Shown: piece by piece, positions 20,037-29,360 of the stretch
Layout of the letters: each line of letters begins with the position of its first letter
Numbering within the stretch: position 1 is the first letter of the stretch
DNA from: Phytopythium helicoides
Taxonomy: Eukaryota; Oomycota; Peronosporomycetes; Pythiales; Pythiaceae
Assembly: GCA_024867545.1 (NCBI GenBank)
Contig: JANFNE010000037.1
Span: forward strand, 1 to 64,000
Reading direction: 5' to 3'
Length of the DNA: 64,000 nucleotides
Notes under the pieces: generated by a model
Database searches by the model: none
Told to the model about the DNA's origin: nothing
The model's input: only the letters and a program-made list of their open reading frames with translations
Program-made: the position numbers and the translations under genes

Positions 20037-20381
20037 GGAGTTTTTGTTGTGTTCTTCGGCCGGCAGTATCGCGAATGAGAATGCCCGACGTCATCCTCAT
20101 AGCGCTTGAATGGAAAATGCGCGCACGGTTCCTGATTTGCAAGATCTTCAAGATCATCGAGTGGGTTCATCACCAACATCCTTCGACGTGCACTCAATGA
20201 CGGAGAGATGATCTAGGGTATCTCGTGAATTCCGTCGGTCGAATTGCCCTTGTTAAACTCGCTCAAGCTATACGTTGGGATCTCAAGTTGATGAAATTCA
20301 TGTCCTTGATTCTCACTCGAGGCGATTCGTACTCTAACATCGCACTGGGTCGATAGGAGCACCTTTCCCATCGAGCTCTAG
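20037..20381. other. Gap between copies 2 and 3 of the beta-trefoil-like family
   Basis: This 345-bp stretch should contain the lost N-terminal half of copy 3. I can read only a weak remnant just before 20382 and no intact start. It also serves as the upstream region of copy 2. Confidence 0.4.
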
Positions 20382-20759
20382 ATGAGGAATGCGCTAGATG
20401 ACAAGTTCCAGTTTTACGTGGAGATGCGCGTCATTTTGTCGTTTCCGAACTGCATCTTCATCTCGCGAACGACGGGGAAGGTCCTTCAATGCATGAGTGC
20501 TGGGGCAGTGCGATGCGAGAACGAGAACCGCGGGAATCGCGAGGCGTGGGCGGTTGTCGAGCTGGGCAAAGGTGGACTCCAATCGGATTGTGTTCATCGT
20601 GCGGAGCCAATTGGGACCACACATGGCAACAGGAGCGAAGCACTTCGCGCATGGATCATTGGGCTCGTGAAACTCAACATGAGACCGAATGAGATTCGCG
20701 AGCTGGTCCAGATCGCGTTTCCCGCTGCTAAATTATTCCGCAGCAAGCGAGTTCGCTGA
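20382..20759 (+). pseudogene. 5'-truncated third copy of the beta-trefoil-like family
   Basis: This 125-codon frame matches the C-terminal two thirds of the 18615 and 19401 genes: KFQFYVEMRVI, IFISRTTGKVLQC, GAVRCENENR, EAWAVVEL, then WIIGLVKLNMRPNEIRELVQIAFP. The N-terminal MDDLPF...VAIQ portion is missing, and stops interrupt the frame upstream. It may be a pseudogene or a shortened gene that starts at 20382. Confidence 0.65.
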
Positions 20760-20889
20760 AGCAAGTTTCCTAGGAAACAGATGAAAGCGCGTGTAAGATT
20801 GGGAGGGCAGTTTTCATTTTGAGGTTCAAGGCATCTAGCAGTTCCCATGACGTCACTTTTCAACACGTAAGCTCGCCTCGCAGTTTCTC

Positions 20890-21227
20890 TCAATGCTTGA
20901 GATTCTTCTCCGCACCTACAACCTTCGCTTCCCACCTCAACGCAAGTAGGAGCACTTCAAGAAGCCACTCCTGCGCACTTGTGGTCGCAGTGCCTGGAAC
21001 TATTCCTCCGCACGCAAACTTGCAGTCCTCATCGTTGGTTCCGCGCGCCTCAAACACGTTCCTACGCCAGCACACATACACAGTCAGCGCTTCTCCGTCA
21101 ACATGCTAGCTTGGAATGCATCTTACCATGAGAAAACCGCCTCTTCGTCCTGCCGAGCATGCGTGCAAGCACCGTTGCTGCTTGAGCAGTTCCTGCGTCG
21201 CCCTCCTCCGGATGTGCTCGGGATCAT
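20890..21227 (-). CDS. Possible two-exon small protein (tentative)
   Basis: Exons 21127-21227 and 20890-21061 are separated by a 65-bp intron with a strong donor gtaaga, a ctgac branch-like word and acceptor gtag. The join keeps phase and gives 90 aa, including VFSWNVFEARGTNDEDCKF and EWLLEVLLLALRWEAKVV. Codon use is GC3-rich like real genes here. No family is recognised. The 5' end overlaps the tentative coiled-coil gene on the other strand, so at least one model is incomplete or wrong. Confidence 0.35.
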
Positions 21228-21523
21228 CTGAAGCGAATGCACTTCGATTTGAAAAACTGAATCAAGTGGTGCGTCCAGCTGAGGACTTGCCTGACATTGT
21301 TAGGAGGCTAACAGCTTGTTGACAGATCTCGACTCAAGCGGTTCAGCTGCAAGCGCTACAGGAAAAGCTTACTGCCGAGACAGAACTTCGGAAGCGATCT
21401 GAAAAGCGACTTGAAGAGGACGCGGCAACCAAGAAGAAGCTGTTGCAGACAGTCGCAAGCGTGCGCGTTCTCCAGTCGCCTCTCAAATCGTCGACGCAAG
21501 TGCAGAGATCGGGTAGTTTTTAA
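21212..21523 (+). CDS. Possible short coiled-coil protein or 3' remnant of one (tentative)
   Basis: Two pieces, 21212-21265 and 21326-21523, join across a 60-bp phase-0 intron (gtggtg...gacag). The intron removes an in-frame TGA. The product runs EANALRFEKLNQ then ISTQAVQLQALQEKL and RKRSEKRLEEDAATKKKLL, a clear heptad-type coiled coil. The start is uncertain and more exons may lie upstream. It converges on the nuclease gene ending at 21543. Confidence 0.4.
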
Positions 21524-21542
21524 GACAGCAAATTCATTGACG

Positions 21543-22238
21543 TTACATGTTGCTATCATCCATTCCATCAAAAAAAAGTCGTATCTGCTCGACAGGGAGG
21601 TCCTGCGAGCTCGTAGCCGCCACGCGCACCGCGCTGACAAGCGCTGAAAAGCGCTTGTCAAACTCGGACCAGACAACTTCATTTCCATTAATCACTGATC
21701 CTTCTACGCGCGTACCAGACGCATTGATATATGCGTCTGGATTCAAGCGCACCACCGTCAGGTGGGCGCAACGCAAAGCAACAAATATATCAAAAACTCT
21801 GTTATCTTCATCTACCTGGTCGTAGTGCTTGTGCTGGTGCTCGTCGACTTCCACGATGACAGCGTGGGTCGGCGAACACCAGAACAGGCCGTCCGGGCGG
21901 CGACGACACGTCGCACTAACTGGCTTGTCGAGCACCATCGCCGGGACAAAAACTGCAAGAGCCATCATAAAGATGAGCTCTCGCAGCTTCGCCGGCGATT
22001 GGCGCTGCTGTTGGCGGCGACGCTGCCGCCGCCAATAAACCCCTGCCAAAAGGTTATGGCGGTGGCGCGCCAGCAGGAGAGATATGGTTCTCTCCGCCGG
22101 CGGCGCCTGTAGCTTGAACATCTTCTTTGCTCGCATGGCAAGTACATCAGGCTTCAGGAGCTCGCGCTCCCAAAGCAGGATGACTTGCCATTGCTGCCAT
22201 GCGGAAAGCCTGATAACAGGCTTCTCTGTCGCTGGCAT
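21543..22238 (-). CDS. PD-(D/E)XK-like nuclease of the type seen in giant viruses and oomycete genomes
   Basis: This encodes 231 aa. The N-terminal 65 residues are helical (LSAWQQWQVILLWEREL) and may bind DNA. They are followed by a very basic Arg/Gln-rich linker (RRQRRRQQQRQ). The C-terminal domain shows RRPDGLF (Asp116), then VIVEVDEHQHKHY (Glu130, Asp132, Glu133, His136), then VVRLNPDAY. This order (PD, E-x-D-E-x-Q-H, R-x-NPD-Y) fits a restriction-endonuclease-like fold that I associate with NCLDV genes and their relatives in oomycetes, recalled without a search. The gene may be a mobile-element or virus-derived passenger. Its 5' side abuts telomere-like repeats. Confidence 0.62.
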   Translation of the reverse strand: MPATEKPVIRLSAWQQWQVILLWERELLKPDVLAMRAKKMFKLQAPPAERTISLLLARHRHNLLAGVYWRRQRRRQQQRQSPAKLRELIFMMALAVFVPAMVLDKPVSATCRRRPDGLFWCSPTHAVIVEVDEHQHKHYDQVDEDNRVFDIFVALRCAHLTVVRLNPDAYINASGTRVEGSVINGNEVVWSEFDKRFSALVSAVRVAATSSQDLPVEQIRLFFDGMDDSNM

Positions 22239-22302
22239 CTTTGTGTGTGAGGTAAAAAGGGCCGAGAGATAGAGGCATATTAATTACAAAAATACGACAA
22301 AT

Positions 22303-22425
22303 CACCTAACCCCTGTACGGACCAAACTGCCTCACCTAAACCTGTACGGACCAAACTGCCCCAAAACTTCCCTAAACCTGACCTAAACCTACCCTAAACC
22401 TACCCTAAACCTACCCTAACTCCAT
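22303..22425. repeat. Interstitial telomere-like repeats with an adjoining 30-bp direct repeat
   Basis: Two adjacent near-identical units (22303-22332 and 22333-22362) share ctgtacggaccaaactgcc. They are followed by a degenerate CCCTAAA-type tract (about 22363-22421) made of three to four copies of an 11-bp word, ccctaaaccta. The CCCTAAA word matches the plant/stramenopile-type telomere repeat. The tract lies 65 bp upstream of the nuclease start. Confidence 0.75.
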
Positions 22426-23022
22426 AGGTTTCATAAATTTAGACAACTGTTATCCTTACTGTGCTTATAGTCACTATTCTGAACCAGTTTTTCTTTGATG
22501 AATATACGAGATTACAGTTCGAAGATGATTTGTATGTGGGATGCACCTGCAATCAGCAATATCGATAGGAAAATTGAATGATATGTGTTACTTCCAGAAC
22601 CCAAATATTTAAAGTAATGACCTGCGTTGCGAGTCGGATTTGCAGATTGCAAATGTAAACGGGGTTACACGGGTACGGCCGATGGCTACACCGGGTTAAG
22701 TTACGAGCCGGAGGTTGAGTGGCTCTCATGAGCCTTGCATACTTTAGTCAAGTAGTTTTGCGTTGTGTGTTGTAGGAACCACCCATTTCAGGAACACTCT
22801 AATGCATACATTAATACAGTCTCCATTGTGCCTTGAACAGCGCAAGCGTATTTGGTTAGTTTGTTAACCTATACTAGAAACAAGTCATCTTGCATTGCAC
22901 GCTTCCTCGTGCTAAGTTCTGTGTGTCCCGTCACAGCAAACAGATTGTAAAACCTGTGTAGCAATCACAAATATTCATTGTGACAATCTCAGAGACGTTG
23001 TCATTTCCGACAGCCCGGAAGA
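22426..23022. other. AT-rich non-genic stretch, possible transposon relic
   Basis: These 597 bp have no usable reading frame. The segment around 22640-22790 (ggttacacgggtacgg, gctacaccgggttaag) has the look of a retrotransposon LTR end as I recall from Phytophthora. I cannot find paired termini, so this stays a weak suggestion. Confidence 0.3.
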
Positions 23023-23375
23023 TTGGCCAGCGAGCTAGTAAGAATGGAGGGCGGCGTTCACGACTGTAGAAATGAAACACTCCAGCATTGCGACGCTCAT
23101 GGAGTGGCCTCTGCCCTCACCACGTTCTACCCCGAGGCAACTGGAACCTCTCGTGAAACCAAGCGCAAGAGCATTTACCTATGGCTCAAGCGACGCGATA
23201 CGATTGCGAAAGCCGGGAGCAGTAGCTCATCGAGCTCTCAGTGCAAGCTTAGGCCCGTAGGAAGTGCCGCGAGACTGAGGCCCAGCTCGTCAGTTGGATC
23301 AACGCCTACCGAGCTGATGGTGTACCCGTCTCAGATCTCATGCTGAACCTCAAGCACTGGAGTTCGAGACAGTAG
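23023..23375 (+). pseudogene. Broken CENP-B/pogo-type transposase N-terminal fragment
   Basis: Frame 1 (from about 23023) reads RKSIYLWLKRRDTIAKAG. A shift near 23262 then moves to another frame reading ETEAQLVSWINAYRADGVPVS before a stop at 23373. Helix-turn-helix DNA-binding regions of pogo/Tigger-type and CENP-B-like proteins in oomycetes have this order (YxWLKR, then EQLVxWI...GVPVS). The rest of a transposase is absent. It is a relic. Confidence 0.55.
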
Positions 23376-23459
23376 CGGGGACTCCCCGCGGCGTCTTCAC
23401 AGGCACGAGTGTGGTGGTGTGGCGCCGTCCACAACGGGTCGATAGTCAGACTAAGGGGA

Positions 23460-23883
23460 GAAGTCACCACAGAATCCAGCAGCATTGACTCATCTTCTCC
23501 GCCTCGTGTGTTGAAGTCACCACAGAATCCAGCAGCATTGACTCATCTTCTCCGCCACGTGTGTTGAAGTCACCACAGAATCCAGCAGCATTGACTCATC
23601 TTCTCCGCCACGTGTGTTGAAGTCACCACAGAATCCAGCAGCATTGACTCATCTTCTCCGCCACGTGTGTTGAAGTCACCACAGAATCCAGCAGCATTGA
23701 CTCATCTTCTCCGCCACGTGTGTTGAAGTCACCACAGAATCCAGCAGCATTGACTCATCTTCTCCGCCACGTGTGTTGAAGTCACCACAGAATCCAGCAG
23801 CATTGACTCATCTTCTCCGCCACGTGTATTGAAGTCACCACAGAATCCAGCAGTGTTGACTCATCTTCTCCGCCACGTGTGTT
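23460..23883. repeat. Eight-copy 53-bp tandem repeat carrying TGACTCA and CACGTG boxes
   Basis: Units start at 23460, 23513, 23566, 23619, 23672, 23725, 23778 and 23831, exactly 53 bp apart. All eight contain TGACTCA at unit positions 27-33. Seven contain CACGTG at positions 44-49; unit 1 has CTCGTG. Only a handful of other substitutions occur (unit 7 ends gtatt, unit 8 has cagtgttgac). The array ends 37 bp before the ATG at 23921. Confidence 0.95.
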
Positions 23884-23920
23884 GTACCCTGCTCTCCTCC
23901 GTCTCATTCGTTTGTCACCA

Positions 23921-24556
23921 ATGATCTCATTTCCCAACTTACCAGCTTCGACCAAGATGTTTCGCAACCTCGAAGACTTCCGGATCTGCCGCGCGTTCTT
24001 CTCAGCCTGGCGTCTCGGCGAGCTCACCATTGAGCGCATGAATCTACCACCCGCTGAAGAGCGACTCTTTCGAACAGCTATGCAGCATTCCTACGCCAGT
24101 GTCGGCGACGACAATGACGAGGACTGGTACGACATCATCACAGGCCGGCTAGCTTTTATCCACGCTCACGGAGGCCGATCTTTCAGCGACGATGCCTGGG
24201 ACGACGAAGGCACTCCAACTGACATCGATTGGGAGCCAACGGAGGATGAAGAGGATGAAGAAACCAGGCTTCATCTCCAAGCCACGAGAGCTCCAGCTCC
24301 AATCCCTTGGGAGAACGAAGAGACCGAGACCGAAGACGACGACGAGACAGAGACAGAAGACGACGGCGATGACGGCGAAGCGACAGCAGCACCTTCAGTG
24401 TCTACTGCTCTTGCAAGCACCGAGCCAGCCGAAGTTGTACCTGCCGTGCTGACTTTACCAGCAGCTGCTTCTCGAAGGCGCCCTCGTGAGGATGACGACT
24501 CCGACTACGAGCCGATCGCAAAGCGGACGAGGAGCCACACCCGTAACTCTGCGTAA
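23921..24556 (+). CDS. Acidic orphan protein with a basic C-terminal tail
   Basis: This encodes 211 aa from the ATG at 23921; the frame is open upstream into the last repeat unit but without ATG. The N-terminal 90 residues are ordinary globular sequence (MFRNLEDFRICRAFFSAWR, AEERLFRTAMQHSY). The middle is strongly acidic with Glu/Asp/Thr runs (ETETEDDDETETEDDG). The end is basic (YEPIAKRTRSHTRN) and could be a nuclear localisation signal. A ctcatt word at 23903 faintly resembles the oomycete initiator. No family is recognised. It may be part of a mobile element, given the transposase relic and repeats beside it. Confidence 0.5.
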   Translation: MISFPNLPASTKMFRNLEDFRICRAFFSAWRLGELTIERMNLPPAEERLFRTAMQHSYASVGDDNDEDWYDIITGRLAFIHAHGGRSFSDDAWDDEGTPTDIDWEPTEDEEDEETRLHLQATRAPAPIPWENEETETEDDDETETEDDGDDGEATAAPSVSTALASTEPAEVVPAVLTLPAAASRRRPREDDDSDYEPIAKRTRSHTRNSA

Positions 24557-25457
24557 TAAATTCTTCTTCTTGGCATGTTCACTATCCTTTGAGATAATAC
24601 TATCAGTGACCGGCCGCGCTTCGCTTGCCCGGGCGCCCCTTCGGCGCCACCGCACCTCGCCTTCGCTCGGACAAGGATAAACAACCTAGGGGACAGTGTG
24701 GCCTTGTAGTCTTCGCTCGAGGGTTTCTCCGGGGCGGACTCCCGCACTCATCATGCTCCGGTGCTCCGCTGTACTCCGCTACCTTCGCATGGTACGTTTG
24801 TCCTCCCCCTCCGAAACTCCTCGCTCCGGCAATATTTAAATGGGGTAGTAGTTTGTTTAAGTATACAGCGACACCTTAATAAATAATACTTGCCGCATGC
24901 GGGACCATGACGTGGGCCACACCACATGACCATCCTATCTAAAGTAATTACAAATGGCAGTTGGAAAGCCTATGCTACTGATTTACCGATGCGTGTCAAA
25001 GGGTCAAGAGGCCATGTACGCAAGTGTGAAGTGCAAACAATTCAGACCTCGCTCTCTTCAATGAAAGATCTGCACGGTGGTCGAAAAAGGCCAAGCGAAA
25101 GCTAGCAGCAAGCAAATTAGAGCATGGCATATTACGCGATTTAGAGATTAGAGCATGGCATATTACGCGAACGGACTGTCAACATCTATGAAGCTATCAT
25201 TCTACCTCCTCTGTCGGCGCGATAATGCCGATCTTCCTCAGCAGAGCTGCTGTTCCCGGTGTGGCTATGTGGATTCCGTTCGTCAGTGCAATTCACAAAC
25301 GATGTCTGCGACCGACTCACCTGCAACCGGGATATGAAATGGAGAGCTTTGCTTGCCTTGCTTGTCGCTGGAAACCTGTTGTTGTCGCGAAGCTCGCTTC
25401 GGGGTCGAGTACAGCTCGATCTCGCGGTTCGTGAGCGAAGTATATGTTGGGCTATCG
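24557..25457. other. Non-genic stretch of about 0.9 kb
   Basis: I see no convincing gene. Around 24625-24655 there is a GC-rich potential hairpin (ggcgcc arms). From about 24830 the DNA turns AT-rich. A 24-bp direct repeat lies at 25116-25170. The stretch separates the acidic orphan gene from the 3' end of the ADIP-like gene. Confidence 0.4.
25116..25170. repeat. 24-bp direct repeat
   Basis: The word attagagcatggcatattac plus gcga occurs at 25116-25139 and again at 25147-25170, 31 bp apart, with no mismatch. It is probably a local slippage duplication. Confidence 0.85.
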
Positions 25458-27338
25458 CTAAACTGCATTGCTGTTTGGTCGTGCTTTTGTATCTATCATA
25501 GCATTACCATCATCAACTCCAAAGTCTCGATTCAGGTGTAGCAACTGCAAAGCACGCACCTCAAACTCCAAACGGTCTTGATCAAGCTTCAGCGCTTGTT
25601 CTTGTAGTAATTGGCGTTCGCGCTCCATGTTCTCCTTTTGAATAGCAAGTGCGCGTCGCTCGTTCTCAATTTCTTCCGCAGCCGACTCGGCAGCATTAGA
25701 TGCCACCATCCCACGAGTTGAGTCCGCACTCATCCTCGCCAATGAAGACTTGACATGGTAGGTCCTGCTAGATATCGATGGAGGGCCAACCAGCGAAGCT
25801 TGAAGGAGTTGGTCTTGCTCACTAATGATCGTGTGGGCGTCTGCTAGCTTCTGCTGCAGACGATTGACGACCTCCTTTAGGTTGGCATTTGTCGCAGTTG
25901 GCTCCGCGGCTCGCACAGCATCCTCAAATTCGGTCAGCTTTCCGGTGAGGCGCTCCATAGACTGCGAGATAAACTCAGGGACGCTTTGCTTCGTGGCCAT
26001 GTTGAACGGAGTTGGTATGAAATCATCGATCGGGGCCTTCGCTAGCTTCTCGAGTTCGGCTGAGCCTCCGGTTTTGTTTTTCCTGGGTTTCATGAATCAA
26101 CAAGCATTAGTTAGCAATACAATCGGCAAGGTGATTACATTCATGCCATGCACCACCTACTGGGCAAGGAAAAGTTGGACTGCCTTTTTGTACTGACCCG
26201 TCAATGACTCGAGCTGTCGTTGCAGCGTATTGTAGCTGTTTGATAGCGTCTCATTCTGAAAGAGAAGCTCGGTGTTCTTCTTTTCCAGGTTTGCCACGAT
26301 CTGTTTGGACAGCTTTGCCTCAACGGACTGAGCCGAGGACGCAAGCTTTCGGCGCTCGCCCACTCCAGGGAGCGGCTTTGAAACCGAGACTCCCTGCATA
26401 CCAGAGAGAACGTGAACACCACCCCACCATTGGCAAAAAAAAAAAAACGAAATGGGAACGTACTCGCTTCTCCTTTTTGGACCGCATAACCGAATCCTGA
26501 AGGTTTTTCCTGAGTCGCTCGTACTCGGCGTCCTTGCGCCGCAGCTGGGCCTTGTACGCCGTCTCCACTCCTTGCAGCCTGTTCAAAACAAATTCATACC
26601 ATAGTGACGTCAGAGCTTTGTCTTGCTTCCCGATGATCAAATGCGCGTAGCATACTTGGCGCATTGCACTTCGAGCGCCTTTTTCTCCGTCTGCAGCGTT
26701 TTGCGCTCGGACATCAGCGCCTGCTCCTTGGCCTTGAACACGTTCTGTTGCTGCGCGAGCGTCTGTTTCTGCGCCTCGAGCTCTCCGCGCAGCGACTCGA
26801 TCACGTTCTGCTTCCTTGCATTCTCCTTGTCCGCGACGCGCAGGTGCTCGCTGAGCTCATTCTGGCGCTCCGCCTCCTGGTTGCGCGTGTGCAGTAGGTA
26901 GCTCACCACGTCCATGACCTCTCTGACCAGTTTCTCCGCCTCCGCTTCCCGCTCTTCGTCCATCTTGCAGTCCTTCACCAGCTCAAACAGCGCCGCCACG
27001 TTCAATCTCGGCGCCGCATGGCTCTGCCTCCCGCTTCGCTGCCCTTCCGCGGCGTCCGACAGCGCCCCCGCCAGCTCCAGCTGCTCGTTCACGTACGCCT
27101 GATTGGCTTCAACCGAGTGAGCGCTCGACAGTCGCCACGGCGCGCCGCCTCCGCCGTAAACTCCCGCCGCGAACTGCGCCAAACGCTGCAGGCCACCGCT
27201 CTCCGCCTGGGAATCGCGCGCAGCTGGCGACTCGAGCGCGAACGCCACGCGTCGGCGGCGCTCGGGCGACGCGTCGAGCGCAGTAGCGTCGCCCGCGGCC
27301 TCGCGCAGCCGCTTAACCGGCAACCACCGCCGCTCCAT
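25458..27338 (-). CDS. ADIP/SSX2IP-like centrosomal coiled-coil protein, four exons
   Basis: Exons 26656-27338, 26464-26578, 26161-26393 and 25458-26082 are joined by GT-AG introns of 77, 70 and 78 bp. The phases are consistent and the product is 551 aa. After an Arg-rich disordered head (VKRLREAAGDAT) the protein is nearly all coiled coil. Stretches include FELVKDCKMDEEREAEAEK, VSYLLHTRNQEAERQNEL, KQNVIESLRGELEAQK, and ETAYKAQLRRKDAEYERL across exon 2. The RRKDAEYERL pattern is the hallmark I know from the ADIP (afadin/alpha-actinin-binding protein, SSX2IP/Msd1) family. That family anchors microtubules at centrosomes and basal bodies. A flagellar basal-body role in zoospores is inference. 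Human SSX2IP is of similar length, about 610 aa. Confidence 0.72.
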
Positions 27339-27695
27339 GCCGTCCTTTCTCGGTTTTTGAATGCTTCCCGCCTGAATGGACTACACTAAACGTCATTAAT
27401 TTTGTAATTTGACTACTTTTACTGTCATTGAGTTTCATATTGATCATTTTTTTACATACATTGACCAATTGAACGAATTGATCTTCCATTCAACGAATTG
27501 CAGTTGCTGACTACCCGGTAGTCGTCTCAATAGTGGCACTCTCCCTTCCTCGCTATGGCGCATTGCAGATGACAGCCTCATGCCGGTCCAATATGAGCGA
27601 GAGACGCGTCGCTACTAGCGGCTCGTCTCGCCGCTCCCGGCGGCTCCCGCCGGTGCACACGCCCTCACTGCTCGATTCGCGGGCTCGCGCGCGTC
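27339..27695. promoter_or_regulatory. Divergent upstream region between the ADIP-like gene and the P450 gene
   Basis: The 357 bp are AT-rich near 27390-27500 and contain three overlapping copies of a caacgaatt/gaacgaatt word around 27470-27500. The part nearer the P450 is GC-rich. No gene is seen. Confidence 0.4.
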
Positions 27696-29360
27696 ATGAA
27701 GGTGTTCCTTCCGTCGCTGGAGGCGCTGGCGGCGCCAGGAAACCGGCGGCTCGCGCTCTCGTGCGGCGCCGCGGCGCTCTCGCTGCTGCTGCTGCGCGCG
27801 CTGCGACGCGCCAAGCAGCCCAAGCGGCCGGCTGACGGCAAAGGCGAGGCGCTTTACGAGCCGCAGGGCGCTGGCGCGTGGCTCGGCAGCATGCTCGAGA
27901 TCGCGCGCAACGCCGCGCGCTTCCACGACTGGATCGGCGACGTGACGGCGCAGGCGGGAGGGCGGCCGTGGCTGCTGCGCGCGCTCGGACGGCCCGACAT
28001 TGTGGTCGTCAGCACGCCGCAGCTGTTTGAGGACGTGCAGAAGACGCAGTTTGAGGCGTTCGGCAAGGGCCCGTACGTGCACGAGCTCACGAGCGACCTG
28101 GCTGGAAACGCCATCGTGCTCGTCGACGGACCGCTGTGGGCCTTCCAGCGCAAGGTCTCGGTCAACCTCTTCAGCGCGCGCCTGCTGCGAGAGTCCATGA
28201 CCAAGATCATCCACAAGAACACGCTCGTGCTTGACCGTATCCTGGACGAACACGCAGAGAGCGGCGACCTGTTCGACCTCTCGAGACTCATGTACCAGTT
28301 CACGATGGAGGTCTTCGCAGAAATCGGCTTTGGATTGCAGCTAGGCAAGCTGGGCACCGACCACGCGCACGCGTTCGAGGAAGCGCTGGACGAGGCCACC
28401 GTCGCAGTCTCCAAGCGCTCTCGGCTCCCGACGCCAGTGTGGAAGCTCATGCGCGCGCTGAACGTTGGGTCGGAGAAAGAGCTGCGCGAGTGCATTGACA
28501 TCATTGACAAGAACGTGATGGGAATCGTTGCCAAGACGATCGAACTGCACCATCAGCGAAAGCAGAGCGGCAGCAACGCTGAAGACTCTGACGTCAACAA
28601 GCGAGGCACGCTGGTGTCGCTTTTCCTCGAGCACAGCGCGAGCGAAACTGCTGCCGGCGAGTACAACGTCGATGCCAAGCTGCTGAAGGATATCGCGCTC
28701 AACATGCTCGTGGCTGGGCGCGACACGAGCGCGGAGGCCATGTGCTGGTTCCTGTATTGCTTGTCAACGCGGCCAGACGTTGAAGAAAAGGTGCGCGCCG
28801 AGATCCTGGCGACAATGCCAGAGCTCGCCAAGGAAGACGGAGCGTCGACGTTCATTCCATCCGACGCGCTGCAGGGCTTGGTCTATCTCGAGGCTGCATT
28901 ACGCGAATCGCTTCGTCTCTTCCCTCTCTTCGCCTTTGTGCGTCGTGTGGCGTTTGAGGACGTGACACTTTCGGACGGCACTTTCATTCCGAAGGGGACG
29001 TACGTGGCCATGGCGCCATATGCGATGGCTCGACGCACGGATGTGTGGGGTCCTGACGCGGCTGAGTTCAAGCCGGAGCGCTTCTTGGACCCGTCGAACC
29101 CGACCAAGCTCCGCCAGGTGTCCATTTTCCAGTTCAACTCGTTCTGGGCCGGACCGCGTTCGTGTGTGGGCATGAAGCTCGCGATGTTCGAAATGAAGAC
29201 AGTCCTGTCCAAGATGCTCGCGCGCTACCGCGTTCAGGTGGACTTGAACGAGCAGCCCGAACCAGGCAATGTGACGTACCGAATGTCGCTCACCTTGCCA
29301 ATCAAGGGAGGTCTCCGTGTGCGAGTTGCAAAGCTCCCACCAGTTGCTGCCGCCTCCTGA
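27696..29360 (+). CDS. Cytochrome P450 monooxygenase
   Basis: This single exon encodes 554 aa. An N-terminal membrane anchor (LALSCGAAALSLLLLRAL) is followed by a basic stop-transfer segment. Core P450 motifs are all present: helix I AGRDTS (340-345), ExxR in EAALRESLR, PERF, and the haem loop FWAGPRSCVGMKLA with Cys490 as axial ligand. The overall pattern (AGRDTSAEAMCWFLY, PLFAFVRRV) recalls the CYP86/CYP94-like fatty-acid omega-hydroxylase clan. Substrate assignment is inference. Expected location is the ER membrane, with electrons from NADPH-P450 reductase. Confidence 0.93.
   Translation: MKVFLPSLEALAAPGNRRLALSCGAAALSLLLLRALRRAKQPKRPADGKGEALYEPQGAGAWLGSMLEIARNAARFHDWIGDVTAQAGGRPWLLRALGRPDIVVVSTPQLFEDVQKTQFEAFGKGPYVHELTSDLAGNAIVLVDGPLWAFQRKVSVNLFSARLLRESMTKIIHKNTLVLDRILDEHAESGDLFDLSRLMYQFTMEVFAEIGFGLQLGKLGTDHAHAFEEALDEATVAVSKRSRLPTPVWKLMRALNVGSEKELRECIDIIDKNVMGIVAKTIELHHQRKQSGSNAEDSDVNKRGTLVSLFLEHSASETAAGEYNVDAKLLKDIALNMLVAGRDTSAEAMCWFLYCLSTRPDVEEKVRAEILATMPELAKEDGASTFIPSDALQGLVYLEAALRESLRLFPLFAFVRRVAFEDVTLSDGTFIPKGTYVAMAPYAMARRTDVWGPDAAEFKPERFLDPSNPTKLRQVSIFQFNSFWAGPRSCVGMKLAMFEMKTVLSKMLARYRVQVDLNEQPEPGNVTYRMSLTLPIKGGLRVRVAKLPPVAAAS

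Noticed and set aside
23460..23883. CRISPR-like array
   Set aside because: Units are directly tandem with no unique spacers, and the setting is eukaryotic.
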